NCBI RefSeq assembly: GCF_002261225.1
Contig: NZ_NEVM01000001.1
Coordinates: 310,001 to 374,000 of the forward strand
Direction of reading: 5' to 3'
DNA: 64,000 nucleotides
Source of the DNA: Bordetella genomosp. 10
GTDB lineage: Bacteria > Pseudomonadota > Gammaproteobacteria > Burkholderiales > Burkholderiaceae_B
The notes under the pieces are model-generated. The model was given only the letters and a program-made list of their open reading frames with translations. It did not search any database and was not told where the DNA came from. Made by a program: the position numbers and the translations under genes. Positions 33,439 to 42,796 of the stretch are shown in pieces; the stretch's first letter is position 1; every line of letters begins with the position of its first letter.

Positions 33439-35034
33439 TCAGGCGGTGTGCTGCATGCGGAATCCAGCCGCGGCGGGCTGGCCCAGGGCACCTACCAGAC
33501 TTTCTTCCCACGCCAGGTAGGCACGCGAGTGTTCCTCGCTGCCGGTGTGGCGCTGGTGCAGCCAGAACAGGTGATCGATGCGCAATGCCGGCGGGATGTC
33601 TATCTTTCTGTCGTCGACGGCGAGGCCCGCTTCCCGCCATTCTGCGAGCCCGCCGGCTACAGAATGGATGGACAGGCTGGGGTGGCTTTCTCGCAGGTCG
33701 ATGGCGGCGAGACGGTTCGCATCGTCATTCGTACCGAAGATCAATACCGTGCTGGCCGTGTCCAACGCCGGTGTAATGGCTTTCAGCCGTGAACGATTCG
33801 TCCATACGGCGCCCCTGACGCGGTACTGGGCATAGTCGGCGCTTGTTCTGACGTCCAGCACCAGCGCATTCGCCGCCAGCAGTGGTGCGGCGTCGGCGGG
33901 CGCCAACGTTTCAGGAGCGCTGGCCAACGGTTCCGGAAGGTCCGCCCTCGCGTCCTTGCGCAGCGCTTCTGGCAATTCAGGGTCGTCGAGCACGACCACC
34001 AGCCAGCCCAGTTGTTGAAGCCAGTACGCCGTCACGTCGGCGCGCGCGGCCAGGTCGTCGACCAGTACGATGCGCGCGCCTCGCACGACGGCCCAGCGGT
34101 CCAGCGTCTGTACCAACTGGCCGCCGGGGACGTTGATGGTGCCAGGCAGGCGGGCCTTCGAAAATTCCGCCGGGCTGCGCACGTCGATCACGTAGGTCGT
34201 TCGCTGCGGATCGCGCTTCCAGTCCTCCAGCAATGCAAGGTTGATCCGTTCGATGCCGGCCTTGTCGGCCAGGGCACGAGCGCGCTGCCGCCCCGTGGCG
34301 ATGCCTGCCGCACTGAAGGCGGGCGCCGGCTCGCCCGCGCCGTTCACCACTGCCAAGCCGGCCAGTTTCCATCCTTGCGTGCCGCCCGCCAGGGAGTAGA
34401 CCGGATTCGGTACGCCCGCGCTGATCAGCGACTGTGCTCCCATGATGCCGCGTGTGCGTCCTGCGCAGCTGACGACCACGGGCACCGTGGGGTCCTGCAC
34501 GAAGTCGGCGAATCGCAGCACTAGGTCGGCATTGGCGCAATGACGCGCGCCTGGCACGTGGTAGCGCGCGAACTCTTCGGCCGTGCGGCCGTCCAGAATC
34601 ACCGGCGGCTTGGGGCCGGCGCGCCAGGCTTCCAGGTCGCGCGCGCTTACCGCAGGGGTGTGGAAGGTGTGTTCGACGAACTCGGCGAAAGCCTTGCTGG
34701 GCACATGGATGCTGGGAAAAAGCGGGAAGCCGGCCTTCACCCAGCCATCGGTCCCGCCTTGAAGCAGGGACACGTTGTTGTAGCCCAGCTGCGCCAGCCT
34801 GCGTGACGCTGCCGCCGCGTTTTCCTGTTCGCCAACGAGCACGATACGGGTGCCGCGCCGAGGAACACGCCGCGTGATTTCACTTTCCAGGCGGCTGTAG
34901 GGCAGATTGCTGGAGAGCAGCAGATGGCCTTCGCCGAAGATTCCGGGTTCTCGGATGTCCAGCAAGGCAATTTCGCTGGATTCGGTCAAGAGACGCTGCA
35001 GTTCGGCAGCAGCGATTGAAAAGGCCTGTGTCAT
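33439..35034 (-). CDS. four-domain rhodanese (sulfurtransferase) protein
   Basis: The 531-residue protein contains four rhodanese-like repeats beginning near residues 8, 128, 262 and 385 (IALLDIREPGIFGEGH, PVILDGRTAEEFARYHVPGA, YVIDVRSPAEFSKARLPGTI, LVLDVRTSADYAQYRVRGAV). Only the second has a cysteine loop, Cys190 in VVVSCAGRTRG; the others read VGEQEN, VDDLAA and FGTNDD at that place. There is no signal peptide. It is thus a large cytoplasmic sulfurtransferase with one active site and three degenerate domains. It lies between dppF and the DszC-like gene and probably accepts sulfur or sulfite released by the oxygenases. A paralogue is at 50182. Confidence 0.9.
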   Translation of the reverse strand: MTQAFSIAAAELQRLLTESSEIALLDIREPGIFGEGHLLLSSNLPYSRLESEITRRVPRRGTRIVLVGEQENAAAASRRLAQLGYNNVSLLQGGTDGWVKAGFPLFPSIHVPSKAFAEFVEHTFHTPAVSARDLEAWRAGPKPPVILDGRTAEEFARYHVPGARHCANADLVLRFADFVQDPTVPVVVSCAGRTRGIMGAQSLISAGVPNPVYSLAGGTQGWKLAGLAVVNGAGEPAPAFSAAGIATGRQRARALADKAGIERINLALLEDWKRDPQRTTYVIDVRSPAEFSKARLPGTINVPGGQLVQTLDRWAVVRGARIVLVDDLAARADVTAYWLQQLGWLVVVLDDPELPEALRKDARADLPEPLASAPETLAPADAAPLLAANALVLDVRTSADYAQYRVRGAVWTNRSRLKAITPALDTASTVLIFGTNDDANRLAAIDLRESHPSLSIHSVAGGLAEWREAGLAVDDRKIDIPPALRIDHLFWLHQRHTGSEEHSRAYLAWEESLVGALGQPAAAGFRMQHTA

Positions 35035-35040
35035 GGTTGA

Positions 35041-36126
35041 TCAGTCGTCCGAGTAGTGGGTGAGGTCGGCGGTTTCAAGGCGGACCGGTGCTAGGTTTTG
35101 TGTGGGCGCACGCAAGAAATTGATCACCTGGCCGTCGACGCGTGAAGGACTGGCGGCGGGGTCGCCCTGCGCCGCGACGGCGTGGCACGCGACACCGTGT
35201 CCTTGCGTCAGCACCGTCCACGCGGGTGGCGCGACGGCGCAGACCGGCAGCGCGATGGGACAACGGGTGTAGAAACCGCAACCCTGCGGCGGGGCATAAG
35301 GGTCCGGCAGGTCGCCCTGCAGCAGACCCCGTCTGGCCCCCGCGCTCCGCTCTTCTGCCGGCGTGATAGCGGGCGCGGCGGCAATGAGGGCGCGCGTGTA
35401 AGGATGAGCGGGCTGTCGCCAGATGCGCTCGCGTGGACCGGTTTCTACGATGCGGCCTAGATACATCACCGCTACGCGGTCGGCCAGATGCTGAACGACG
35501 CCAAGATCGTGGCTGATAAACAAGTACGCTACGCCCAGATCACTCTGAAGGTCACCCAGCAGGTTAAGGATCTGTGCCTGTAGCGACACATCCAGGGCCG
35601 ACACCGGTTCGTCGCAGACCACCAGCTTGGGCTCGGGAGCCAGCGCGCGTGCAATGGCGATACGCTGGCGCTGGCCGCCGGAGAACTCATGCGGCAATCG
35701 CTCTGCCACGGCGCTCGACAGCCCGACCCGCTCCAGCAATTCGTCCACCCGTTTTGCGGCGGCGCGACGGGTCAGGTCAGGCCTGGTCAGGCGCAATGGC
35801 GTGCTGAGTATCCGCCGAACCGTCTGGCGCGGATCCAGTGATCCGCCTGGGTCCTGAAAGACCATCTGGAACTGGCTTCGCAACGGTCGCAGTTTCCGGA
35901 GCTTGAGTTCGGTGATGTCCTGGCCGAGGATGCGGATACGCCCCGAGTCAGGGTGGGCCAGGCGCATCACGGCCTTGCCTAGCGACGACTTGCCGCAACC
36001 GGACTCGCCGACCAGCCCCAGCGTTTCCCCCGGCGCAACGTGCAGGCTTACGTCCGCCACCGCGTGCAGCGTACCTCTTGCAGTGCGATAGCAAACATGC
36101 AGATTGTCGATATCCAGGATGTTCAT
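35041..36126 (-). CDS. dipeptide/oligopeptide-type ABC transporter ATP-binding protein (DppF-like)
   Basis: The 361-residue ATPase has [19 protein letters not shown] (Walker A), [14 protein letters not shown] (Q-loop), [20 protein letters not shown] (signature) and [19 protein letters not shown] (Walker B). Near residue 280 the Dpp/Opp C-terminal extension has [14 protein letters not shown], whose cysteines may bind an Fe-S cluster as in other DppD/DppF proteins. Its start overlaps the stop of the partner ATPase gene by four bases. Confidence 0.93.
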   Translation of the reverse strand: MNILDIDNLHVCYRTARGTLHAVADVSLHVAPGETLGLVGESGCGKSSLGKAVMRLAHPDSGRIRILGQDITELKLRKLRPLRSQFQMVFQDPGGSLDPRQTVRRILSTPLRLTRPDLTRRAAAKRVDELLERVGLSSAVAERLPHEFSGGQRQRIAIARALAPEPKLVVCDEPVSALDVSLQAQILNLLGDLQSDLGVAYLFISHDLGVVQHLADRVAVMYLGRIVETGPRERIWRQPAHPYTRALIAAAPAITPAEERSAGARRGLLQGDLPDPYAPPQGCGFYTRCPIALPVCAVAPPAWTVLTQGHGVACHAVAAQGDPAASPSRVDGQVINFLRAPTQNLAPVRLETADLTHYSDD

Positions 36127-37148
36127 CCGACTATCTCCCGCTGCAAGGAAGCTTCTTCCTCGGCGCGATGGCAGGCAACCTCGCGCGCGCTGCCAGTGCC
36201 AGCGGTGCCCAGGCTACGCAGCGCCGGGACCGCCGCATGGCAGGACGCGGCGGCAATATCACAACGGCTGACGAAGGCGCAGCCGGCGTCTAGCGTGCCG
36301 GGCGCCGGAACCGCGCCCGGGATCTCGAGCAAGCGACGGCGCGTTCCCATGTATCCACTGTCGAACTGTGGGCGTGCCTGCACGAGCAGTCGTGTGTACG
36401 GGTGCGCTGGTGCTCGGAAAAGCGCCTGGACCGACTGCTGCTCGACGACCCGCCCCGCATACATCACGATCACCCGGTCCGCGGTTTCCGCGACGACGCC
36501 AAGATCATGCGTGATCAGGATGAGAGCCATGCCCAACTCGCGTTGGAGCTGGGTCAGCAAAGCCATGATCTGCGCCTGGATCGTGACGTCCAGCGCAGTG
36601 GTGGGTTCGTCGGCGATCAACAGAGCGGGGCGGCAGGCAAGCGCCATGGCGATGGCGACACGCTGGCGCATGCCGCCGGAGAGCCGGTGTGGGTAATCAT
36701 GCAGGCGCCGAGCGGCTTGCGGGATGTGGACCAGATCGAGCAGGGCGTGAGCACGCGCCCACGCCGTCCTGGCATTCATTTTTTCGTGGGCGCGCACCGC
36801 TTCGGCGATTTGCGCGCCTACCGTCATGACCGGATTCAGCGCAGCCATGGGGTCCTGGAATATGGTTGCTAGGCGGGAACCGCGCAGCGCGCGCATGTCT
36901 TTGTCCGGCAACGCCAGCAGCTCGCGATCCTGGAAACGAATCAGGCCTTGCACGCGTGCGCGCGGCGGCAGCAGGCGGGTCAGCGCCAATGCCGTCATGG
37001 ATTTGCCGCAGCCGGATTCCCCAACGATCGCCAGCGTCTCGCCAGCGGCCACTGAGAAGGTCACATCATCGACGACCGTGATCGGCGCGGGGCGGCCGGG
37101 AAACGTCACGCGCAGGCTATCGACCTGAAGTAATTTCGGGGAGTTCAT
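36123..37148 (-). CDS. dipeptide/oligopeptide-type ABC transporter ATP-binding protein (DppD-like)
   Basis: The 341-residue ATPase has [57 protein letters not shown] and [19 protein letters not shown], the DppD pattern, with the C-terminal region [17 protein letters not shown] containing clustered cysteines. It forms a heterodimeric motor with the DppF-like protein. Both its ends overlap neighbours by four bases. Confidence 0.93.
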   Translation of the reverse strand: MNSPKLLQVDSLRVTFPGRPAPITVVDDVTFSVAAGETLAIVGESGCGKSMTALALTRLLPPRARVQGLIRFQDRELLALPDKDMRALRGSRLATIFQDPMAALNPVMTVGAQIAEAVRAHEKMNARTAWARAHALLDLVHIPQAARRLHDYPHRLSGGMRQRVAIAMALACRPALLIADEPTTALDVTIQAQIMALLTQLQRELGMALILITHDLGVVAETADRVIVMYAGRVVEQQSVQALFRAPAHPYTRLLVQARPQFDSGYMGTRRRLLEIPGAVPAPGTLDAGCAFVSRCDIAAASCHAAVPALRSLGTAGTGSAREVACHRAEEEASLQREIVG

Positions 37149-37987
37149 CGCAGGCGTGCCTTGGGGTTGAAGACATCATTCAGGCCATTGCCCAGCAAGG
37201 TAAATGCCATGACCGTGAAGAAGATCGCCAGCCCGGGTTCGGCGGTCATGTACCAGGCGGTGCGCAGTACCTGGCGGGCGTCGCCTATCATGCTGCCCCA
37301 GGACATCGCGTCCGTGTCGCCCAAGCCCAGGAATGACAGCGCGGCTTCCGCCAGGATGACCGACGCGATCAGCTCGGACGCGGCCACCATCACCGGCACC
37401 AGGCTGTTGGGCAGGATGTGGCGCACGATGATGCCAAGATGACCCATTCCCATCGTGACCGCCGCATTGACATAGTCGTGGCCACGAATGCGCAGTGCTT
37501 CGGCGCGCACCAGCCGCGCGATCTGCGGCCAGGCCGTCAGCCCAAGCGCCAGGGCGATGCTGGCTTCGGAGGGCCCTAGAATGATGACGACGGCGATAGC
37601 GAACAACAGCGTCGGCATCGTCAGGAAGATTTCGGTGAAGCGCATCAGTGCGTCATCGACATGCCCGCCAAAGTAGCCGCTGACCACGCCAAGGACGATG
37701 CCCAGCGCCAAGGCCAACGTCGACGCGCCGAAAGCGACCAGCAGCGATTGACGCGCACCGTGCATCAGCGCGGCCGCCATATCCCGGCCCAGCATGTCAG
37801 TGCCCAGGGGGAAGGCCGCGCGGGCGCCAGGCCAGAGGGTGGCGGGCCCGGCCATGTCGCGCGGGTCGCCCGGATAGGCCCAGGCCGCGCTCAACGCGCT
37901 CAGCACCACGAAGGCGACCATAAGCAAGCCCGAGACTGCGGCAGGCGAGCGCAGGATGCGGCGGGACAGCCGGTTGTCGGCGCTCAT
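37145..37987 (-). CDS. dipeptide-type ABC transporter permease (DppC-like)
   Basis: The 280-residue inner-membrane protein has an N-terminal helix, LGTDMLGRDMAAALMHGARQ (typical DppC), and the EAA-type loop RAEALRIRGHDYVNAAVTMG followed by HILPNSLVPVMVAASELIA. It pairs with the DppB-like permease to form the channel. It overlaps both neighbouring genes by four bases. Confidence 0.94.
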   Translation of the reverse strand: MSADNRLSRRILRSPAAVSGLLMVAFVVLSALSAAWAYPGDPRDMAGPATLWPGARAAFPLGTDMLGRDMAAALMHGARQSLLVAFGASTLALALGIVLGVVSGYFGGHVDDALMRFTEIFLTMPTLLFAIAVVIILGPSEASIALALGLTAWPQIARLVRAEALRIRGHDYVNAAVTMGMGHLGIIVRHILPNSLVPVMVAASELIASVILAEAALSFLGLGDTDAMSWGSMIGDARQVLRTAWYMTAEPGLAIFFTVMAFTLLGNGLNDVFNPKARLR

Positions 37988-39012
37988 CGGGCCACCTCGA
38001 TCCGGGGATCCAGGACGGCGTAGAGAAAGTCCACCGCCAGGTTCATGCTGATGACGAGCACCGAGCTACAAAGAAAAATCGACAGGAACAGGTTGAGGTC
38101 GCGGGCGCCCACCGCATCGTAGGCCAACCTTCCCAGGCCAGGCCAGCCGAATACGGTTTCGATGACGACCGTGCCGCTGAACAGGCCGCCAAGGTGCAAG
38201 CCGGTGATCGTGACGATGGGCAGCAGGGCGTTGCGCAGCACGTGGCGCAGCAGCACGCGCCGCTCGGTAAGGCCTTTGGCGCGCGCGGTGCGGACGAAGT
38301 CGAGATCCAGGATGTCGAGCATGGCCGAGCGGGTGAGCCTGACGTAGAGGGCAAGGTAATAGATGCCCAGCGACAGCGCGGGCAACACCAGATGCATTCC
38401 GACATCCTTGATGTATTGCCAGGTGTTGGCATAGTCCGCGCCTACGGTGCTGAATCCGGCGACCGGCAGCCAGCGCAGCTTCACGCCGAAGAAGACGATG
38501 AACATCAGCCCGATCCAGAACAGGGGCGTCGCGAAGCCTATGCTTGAAAACACGGTGATGCCCGTGTCCAACGCTGTTCCCCGATAGCGCGCGCTGAGAA
38601 CGCCAAGTGCGACCCCGACGATCAACGCGAACGCCAGCGCACTGAGCGACAGCAACAGTGTGGCAGGAAGGGCGCCGGCGATCAGGGTGGAGACAGGCAT
38701 GCTGTCACGGAAGGAGTAGCCGAGATCAAGATGGATGACGCGATTCATGAAGGTGAGGAACTGCTTCTGGATCGGCGCGTCCAGGCCATAGAGTTCGCGC
38801 ATCTCCTGCATGTACTCCGCGGTTGCGCCGCCGGACTCGCCCGCCATCACGTCGACGAGGTCCCCCGGCGCGGCTTTCATCAGCGCGAACGAAACCAGCA
38901 CGATGACGAAGACGGTTGGGACGACCTGCAGCAGACGGTAAAAGAGGCGCCGCCACACGGGACGGACGCCGCGGTAGGCCATGTCGGCCTTCGGTAGGAT
39001 GACGGTATTCAT
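37984..39012 (-). CDS. dipeptide-type ABC transporter permease (DppB-like), first gene of operon
   Basis: The 342-residue protein has the DppB pattern: YRLLQVVPTVFVIVLVSFAL, MQEMRELYGLDAPIQKQFL, and the loop LDFVRTARAKGLTERRVLLR before HVLRNALLPIVTITG. ATG 39012 is preferred; a TTG at 39015 is adjacent and in frame. It opens a 12-gene minus-strand operon reaching 24739, in which almost all genes overlap or are less than 40 bp apart. The divergent LysR gene at 39329 is the likely regulator. Confidence 0.92.
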   Translation of the reverse strand: MNTVILPKADMAYRGVRPVWRRLFYRLLQVVPTVFVIVLVSFALMKAAPGDLVDVMAGESGGATAEYMQEMRELYGLDAPIQKQFLTFMNRVIHLDLGYSFRDSMPVSTLIAGALPATLLLSLSALAFALIVGVALGVLSARYRGTALDTGITVFSSIGFATPLFWIGLMFIVFFGVKLRWLPVAGFSTVGADYANTWQYIKDVGMHLVLPALSLGIYYLALYVRLTRSAMLDILDLDFVRTARAKGLTERRVLLRHVLRNALLPIVTITGLHLGGLFSGTVVIETVFGWPGLGRLAYDAVGARDLNLFLSIFLCSSVLVISMNLAVDFLYAVLDPRIEVAR

Positions 39013-39328
39013 CAAGATTTCGCGCGCGCCGGCGCACCTGGAGCAGGGCGTTGAGGGTGGTGCGCAGTGCGTTGGGGAGAGCGATACTTTGTCGCAAACG
39101 CGCTGCGATACGAAGTATTTTTTGTTTTTATGAATATTCGATATCGCTAATATTTTTATTCAATGCAAGCATATGCGATAGATATGATTCGCTGCCAGGC
39201 ATAACGATATGGAGGCGTCACGGATCACGTAGACCTACAATCCGCTTTCACATCACTCGTTCTACGGACTGTCCGCGGCGATAGCGGAGTGACGACATGA
39301 CCGTAGCTCTATTGCCTAGAGGTTTCTT
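39013..39328. promoter_or_regulatory. divergent control region between the dpp-rhodanese operon and LysR
   Basis: This 316-bp gene-free stretch contains a markedly A+T-rich core (about 39100-39205) in otherwise G+C-rich DNA. It holds the palindromes GAATATTC, CGATATCG and GCATATGC (39169-39176). AAGCATATG at 39167-39175 recurs at 51954-51962 before the second sulfur operon, which has a paralogous LysR. It should contain promoters for both directions, but no -35/-10 pair is convincing enough to mark. Confidence 0.5.
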
Positions 39329-40255
39329 GTGGAGTTACGCCATCTCCGGTACTTCGTGGCCGTGGCGGAAGAAGAGCACGTCACGCGCGCCGCGCGCCGC
39401 CTGGGCATGCAGCAGCCGCCATTGACGCAGCAAATCCAGGCGCTGGAGGCCGAACTGGGGGTGCCGTTGTTCGAACGTCGGCCAAGAAGCATCCAGCTCA
39501 ACGAAGCCGGCCGTGCCTTTCTGGAAGATGCGCGCCGCCTGCTGCAGGACGCGGATGCCGCAGTCTCGCGGATTCAGCGTTACGCGCAGGCGGCCGATGC
39601 CGTGCTGCGCATCGGCATGACCACGACGTCGGCGCTTCACCATCGTACACGCGCGCTGCTGCGGGCGTTTCGTGGACAAAGACCCGAGGTGGTGCTGCAA
39701 CTGGAAGAGGGGGCAGCGGCGGATCTCCTTGGCGGCCTTGAACGTGGCGAGCATGATGTCGTATTGATACGCGGTCCCGGGCCCGAAGTGTCGACGTTTG
39801 CCACCCAGTGGCTCAGCGAAGACGATCTTATGGTGGCCGTGCCGGCACAGCATCCCATCGCTCATTCCGATGGGATCGATCTCGGCGATTTGCGCCACGA
39901 GGATCTCATTCTTTATCGGCAGGGTGGCTACATGGGACTTTCCAGCCGCCTCATGGCGACCTTCGAGCGCCAAGGCATACAGCCGCGCGTGGGTGCAGAG
40001 GCGCGCAGGTTGCTATCGGCGGTGAATATGGTTGCGACCGGAATGGGTATCACGGTGGTGCCGCGGTCGCTCGAGGCGCTGCGGATAGACTCGGTGATCT
40101 ACCTGCCGCTGCAGACGCAACCCGTGGACCGCGCGCCCGTCACGATGATTTATCGCCGCACCGATTGCCATCCGTTGTTGCACGAGTTTCTCGATGTCGG
40201 TGAACGGGTTGCGCGCAGCATCGGCCCCGCCAGGGACGTGCCCCTGGAAGCCTGA
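39329..40255 (+). CDS. LysR-family regulator, probable activator of the divergent sulfur operon
   Basis: The 308-residue protein starts at a GTG (39329) with an AGAGG site and reads ELRHLRYFVAVAEEEHVTRA, then QQPPLTQQIQALEAELGVPL (winged helix), followed by an effector domain with TGMGITVVPRSLEAL near 240. It is a close paralogue of the LysR at 52071 (same opening ELRHLRYFVAVAEEE). Each stands at the head of one of the two rhodanese/FMN-monooxygenase operons. Control of those operons in response to a sulfur signal is inferred from position. Confidence 0.9.
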   Translation: MELRHLRYFVAVAEEEHVTRAARRLGMQQPPLTQQIQALEAELGVPLFERRPRSIQLNEAGRAFLEDARRLLQDADAAVSRIQRYAQAADAVLRIGMTTTSALHHRTRALLRAFRGQRPEVVLQLEEGAAADLLGGLERGEHDVVLIRGPGPEVSTFATQWLSEDDLMVAVPAQHPIAHSDGIDLGDLRHEDLILYRQGGYMGLSSRLMATFERQGIQPRVGAEARRLLSAVNMVATGMGITVVPRSLEALRIDSVIYLPLQTQPVDRAPVTMIYRRTDCHPLLHEFLDVGERVARSIGPARDVPLEA

Positions 40256-40286
40256 CGACGAGGCGTGCCGCGGCGCCATTACAGCA

Positions 40287-41411
40287 TCAGAAGCTGTGCC
40301 TCATCCCGATCAGGAATTGTGTCGCGCTCCAGTCTCTGGCCGACACGCCCGTGGTCGCACTGTCGAACCAGGCGCCGTCCAGATAGGAGACGTAGGTGTA
40401 GAGGTTGGTGCGCTTGCTCAGCGGATAGGAGTAGCCGAGACTGTAGATCCGTTGCGTGTGTCCCGGCTGGTCGTTGCGGCGCACCCCGCGGTTCGGGTCG
40501 CTCAGCTGGTACTGCGCGAGCACTGTGCCCGTGCCAAGCTTTGCGGAGACCCCCAGGGTATAGCCGTTGACCAAGCCGCCGCGGAAGACGGCCGTTTGTC
40601 CGGTGTTGTTCGGGAGTATGCCGTTGATGTAGGCGTCACGGTGCTGGGCGAACGCTCCATGCAGGGTGACGGGACCCACATTGACGGTGCCGCCGACGCC
40701 GTACTCACGCGGCCGCACATCCTGGTGTACGCCGGATGAGTACGTATTATCCTGGAGAAAGGCCGCCTGATAGTAGCTGACCAGCTGCCAGGTGGAGGCC
40801 CGGTAGCGTGTCACGACGCTAAGAATGCGGTCGCTGCCGTTGTTGAAATAGGGATTCGTCCTCCCGTCGGTATTCTGCGCCAGATGACCGTCGAAGGCAT
40901 AGCTGACGGCGGCTTGCAGGTTGTTGAATGCAGGGCTGATGTACTTCAATGAGTTATCGGCGCGGGGTGTAGTGTTGCTGTTCACGGAACTGCCCCCGCC
41001 GGCCAGTTTGAAACTGGTTCCAAATGGGCTGTAGACGCCCGTGTAGTCGGTGGCCGCCAACGTCTGCCGGCCGGCGCGTAGTTCGCCCCAGGAACCGCTC
41101 AGGCCGACCCAGGACGCGCGGCCGAACAGCCGGTTGTTCTGCGTGGACTGTCCATTGGCGCTGTCGAATCCGCTTTCAAGCTGGTAGTTCGCCTTCAGGC
41201 CGTCGCCCAGATCCTCCGACCCGCGTAGGCCCCAGCGTGAGCCGGATTCGCCGCCGCTCACTAGGTCTTGTGAGCTGCCTTCGCCCTTTATACGAAACGA
41301 TTGATAGCCTGCGTCAACGATGCCGTATAGCGTGACCGAGCTGGTTGCGGCGAATGAGGGGGTGGCCAGGGATATCGTTGTCAGACCTAATGCGAGCGTG
41401 TAGCGTTTCAT
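40287..41411 (-). CDS. Gram-negative (Burkholderiales-type) outer-membrane porin
   Basis: The 374-residue protein has a Sec signal (KRYTLALGLTTISLATPSFA), the porin opening SSVTLYGIVDAGYQ, SGSRWGLRGSEDLGDGLKAN, and GRASWVGLSGSWGELRAGRQ. It ends FLIGMRHSF with the C-terminal Phe needed for outer-membrane assembly. It should form a trimeric 16-strand channel. It lies downstream of the second sulfur cluster and converges on the LysR gene. Porins near sulfonate genes often enlarge uptake of anionic compounds; here that link is only positional. Confidence 0.93.
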   Translation of the reverse strand: MKRYTLALGLTTISLATPSFAATSSVTLYGIVDAGYQSFRIKGEGSSQDLVSGGESGSRWGLRGSEDLGDGLKANYQLESGFDSANGQSTQNNRLFGRASWVGLSGSWGELRAGRQTLAATDYTGVYSPFGTSFKLAGGGSSVNSNTTPRADNSLKYISPAFNNLQAAVSYAFDGHLAQNTDGRTNPYFNNGSDRILSVVTRYRASTWQLVSYYQAAFLQDNTYSSGVHQDVRPREYGVGGTVNVGPVTLHGAFAQHRDAYINGILPNNTGQTAVFRGGLVNGYTLGVSAKLGTGTVLAQYQLSDPNRGVRRNDQPGHTQRIYSLGYSYPLSKRTNLYTYVSYLDGAWFDSATTGVSARDWSATQFLIGMRHSF

Positions 41412-41534
41412 TATTGATGCTTTGATAAGGTGGGATGGAAAGGGCGCTTTTGAAACTGCGGAGCAAAAGCGCAGGACAAACTCCGCCCTCCGCGCGGATG
41501 GCGGATGAATGGAGAAGACGGAAGAGGCGAGGGC

Positions 41535-42227
41535 CTAGGCGCCAGGAAGCGAGCGGCGGGCCGCAGCGTCTGCGCGCTGAAGCAGCAACGCCAGCAGCAG
41601 ATCGAGCGTGGGCGTGGCCATGTCAAATTGTCTGGCGTGGCCAGACCTGTGCTGCGAGCGACTGCGCATCGATCTCCAGAGGCTTGCCGGCAAGCAGATC
41701 CTGGAGCATCGACGACCGGTGCGGCGTCTGCCGCATGCGGCCCGGCCGCGCGACGATGTCGACTTGCACATCAAGCGCTTAGGAACACGTCCGGTTTCGC
41801 TGATACATCGTGCGAAGAGGTCGCATAAAACCGGAGTCTCGGCCACCTCCTTACCGGTGGCCAGAGTGAGGCACGCGATTGGAGACAGCCTGTGCTTATG
41901 GAAGTACCGCCACGGCAAGCCATTGACCGCGAATATCACAGGGGTACTTGCGTCTAGGAGCGGCAGCAAGTCGGCAACGGAGCCAGGACGAGTGTGCGCT
42001 TCGGCGGCGACGATGACGGCATCCTGGGGACCCAGACCCCGGGCGTTGACCGTGGCGGCAACGGCCACATGCCAGGATTCGTGCTCGCTTTGATAACGCA
42101 GGCCATGCGTGCGTATGGCCTTCACCTGGCTCTTGCGGACCACGACACTAACCGGCAGGCCTGTACGCGCCAGACAGGCGGCAAAGAAGGAGCCGATGGC
42201 GCCTGCACCGAGAACGGCAATCTTCAT
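41535..42227 (-). pseudogene. panE: ketopantoate reductase (PanE/ApbA) family, internally deleted and frameshifted
   Basis: The N-terminal 130 codons are intact: KIAVLGAGAIGSFFAACLAR (Rossmann motif) and PVIFAVNGLPWRYFHKHRLS. After LTLATGKEVAETP about half the protein is missing. The conserved C-terminal region then appears in two frames: SSMLQDLLAGKPLEIDAQ in another frame (about 41659-41717), and back in the first frame ATPTLDLLLALLLQRA before the stop. Hence there is one internal deletion and two opposite frameshifts. The 230-codon open frame is an accident of these changes. It was probably a 2-dehydropantoate 2-reductase-like enzyme of the sulfur cluster, now lost. Confidence 0.82.
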
Positions 42228-42466
42228 CGCCAGCCCGGGAATATCTGGTGCTTGCCGGCGGCCGGCGCCGAGCCAGCGCTCCCCCGCGCCTGGAGGTGGC
42301 GCTTGAACATGGCGCTAAGCAGATCGACGCATGCGAGGTCATAACCTGTATGCACGGTATTGAGAATTGACGCGTCAACGGCGGTGAGGGTCTCGTCGTT
42401 GATTGAACGGCTGGATAGTACGGGGCGTGGCGACATGGAAGATCGATACTTGGATAAAAGAGACAT
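42224..42466 (-). CDS. hypothetical small protein or gene remnant coupled to the panE pseudogene
   Basis: An 80-codon frame (ATG at 42466) ends with TGA overlapping the ATG of the panE relic (ATGA), the spacing seen between true genes in this region. The product has no signal peptide or membrane helix, and the stretch VHTGYDLACVDLLSAMFKRH looks protein-like. I do not recognise a family. It may be the C-terminal remnant of a longer gene whose 5' part was lost, since the neighbouring panE is also broken. Low certainty. Confidence 0.35.
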   Translation of the reverse strand: MSLLSKYRSSMSPRPVLSSRSINDETLTAVDASILNTVHTGYDLACVDLLSAMFKRHLQARGSAGSAPAAGKHQIFPGWR

Positions 42467-42796
42467 GCTTGGATAGGTGTTTACGCATTGCCTTCAGTCT
42501 CGACTCCATGTGCTGTTCTGTAAAATTCCCGTTCTTGTCGATTCGATATTTTTAGGATATGGCGGTCATTGCGACGTCGGATTGGATCCGTCTGCGAATT
42601 ACTAAATACCGCCTTGGTTTTGGGCGTCGCAGCGAAAGCGCGGGGCTACTGCTGTTGCGTTAGGCTCTCCGTCGTGGCCCCTCGTATGCACTCTCAACGG
42701 CATAAACATCGTTGGAATCGGTCTGTTAATGTGTTGTTCAGCTACACCGCCAGATGCTTCATCACCAGACTTGGTGGTTTCGTTGCCTCTCGGGCG
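42467..42796. other. gene-free stretch in a degraded zone
   Basis: This 330-bp stretch lies between the end of the SDR gene and the small ORF before the panE relic. It is of mixed, lower G+C content than the genes around it, with no family-like reading frame in either direction. No transposase, tRNA or strong hairpin was recognised. Given the broken gene next to it, it is probably remnant sequence of deleted genes. Confidence 0.4.

Noticed and set aside
42467..42796. Possible IS fragment in the gene-free stretch
   Set aside because: No reading frame resembled a known transposase and no terminal inverted repeats were seen.
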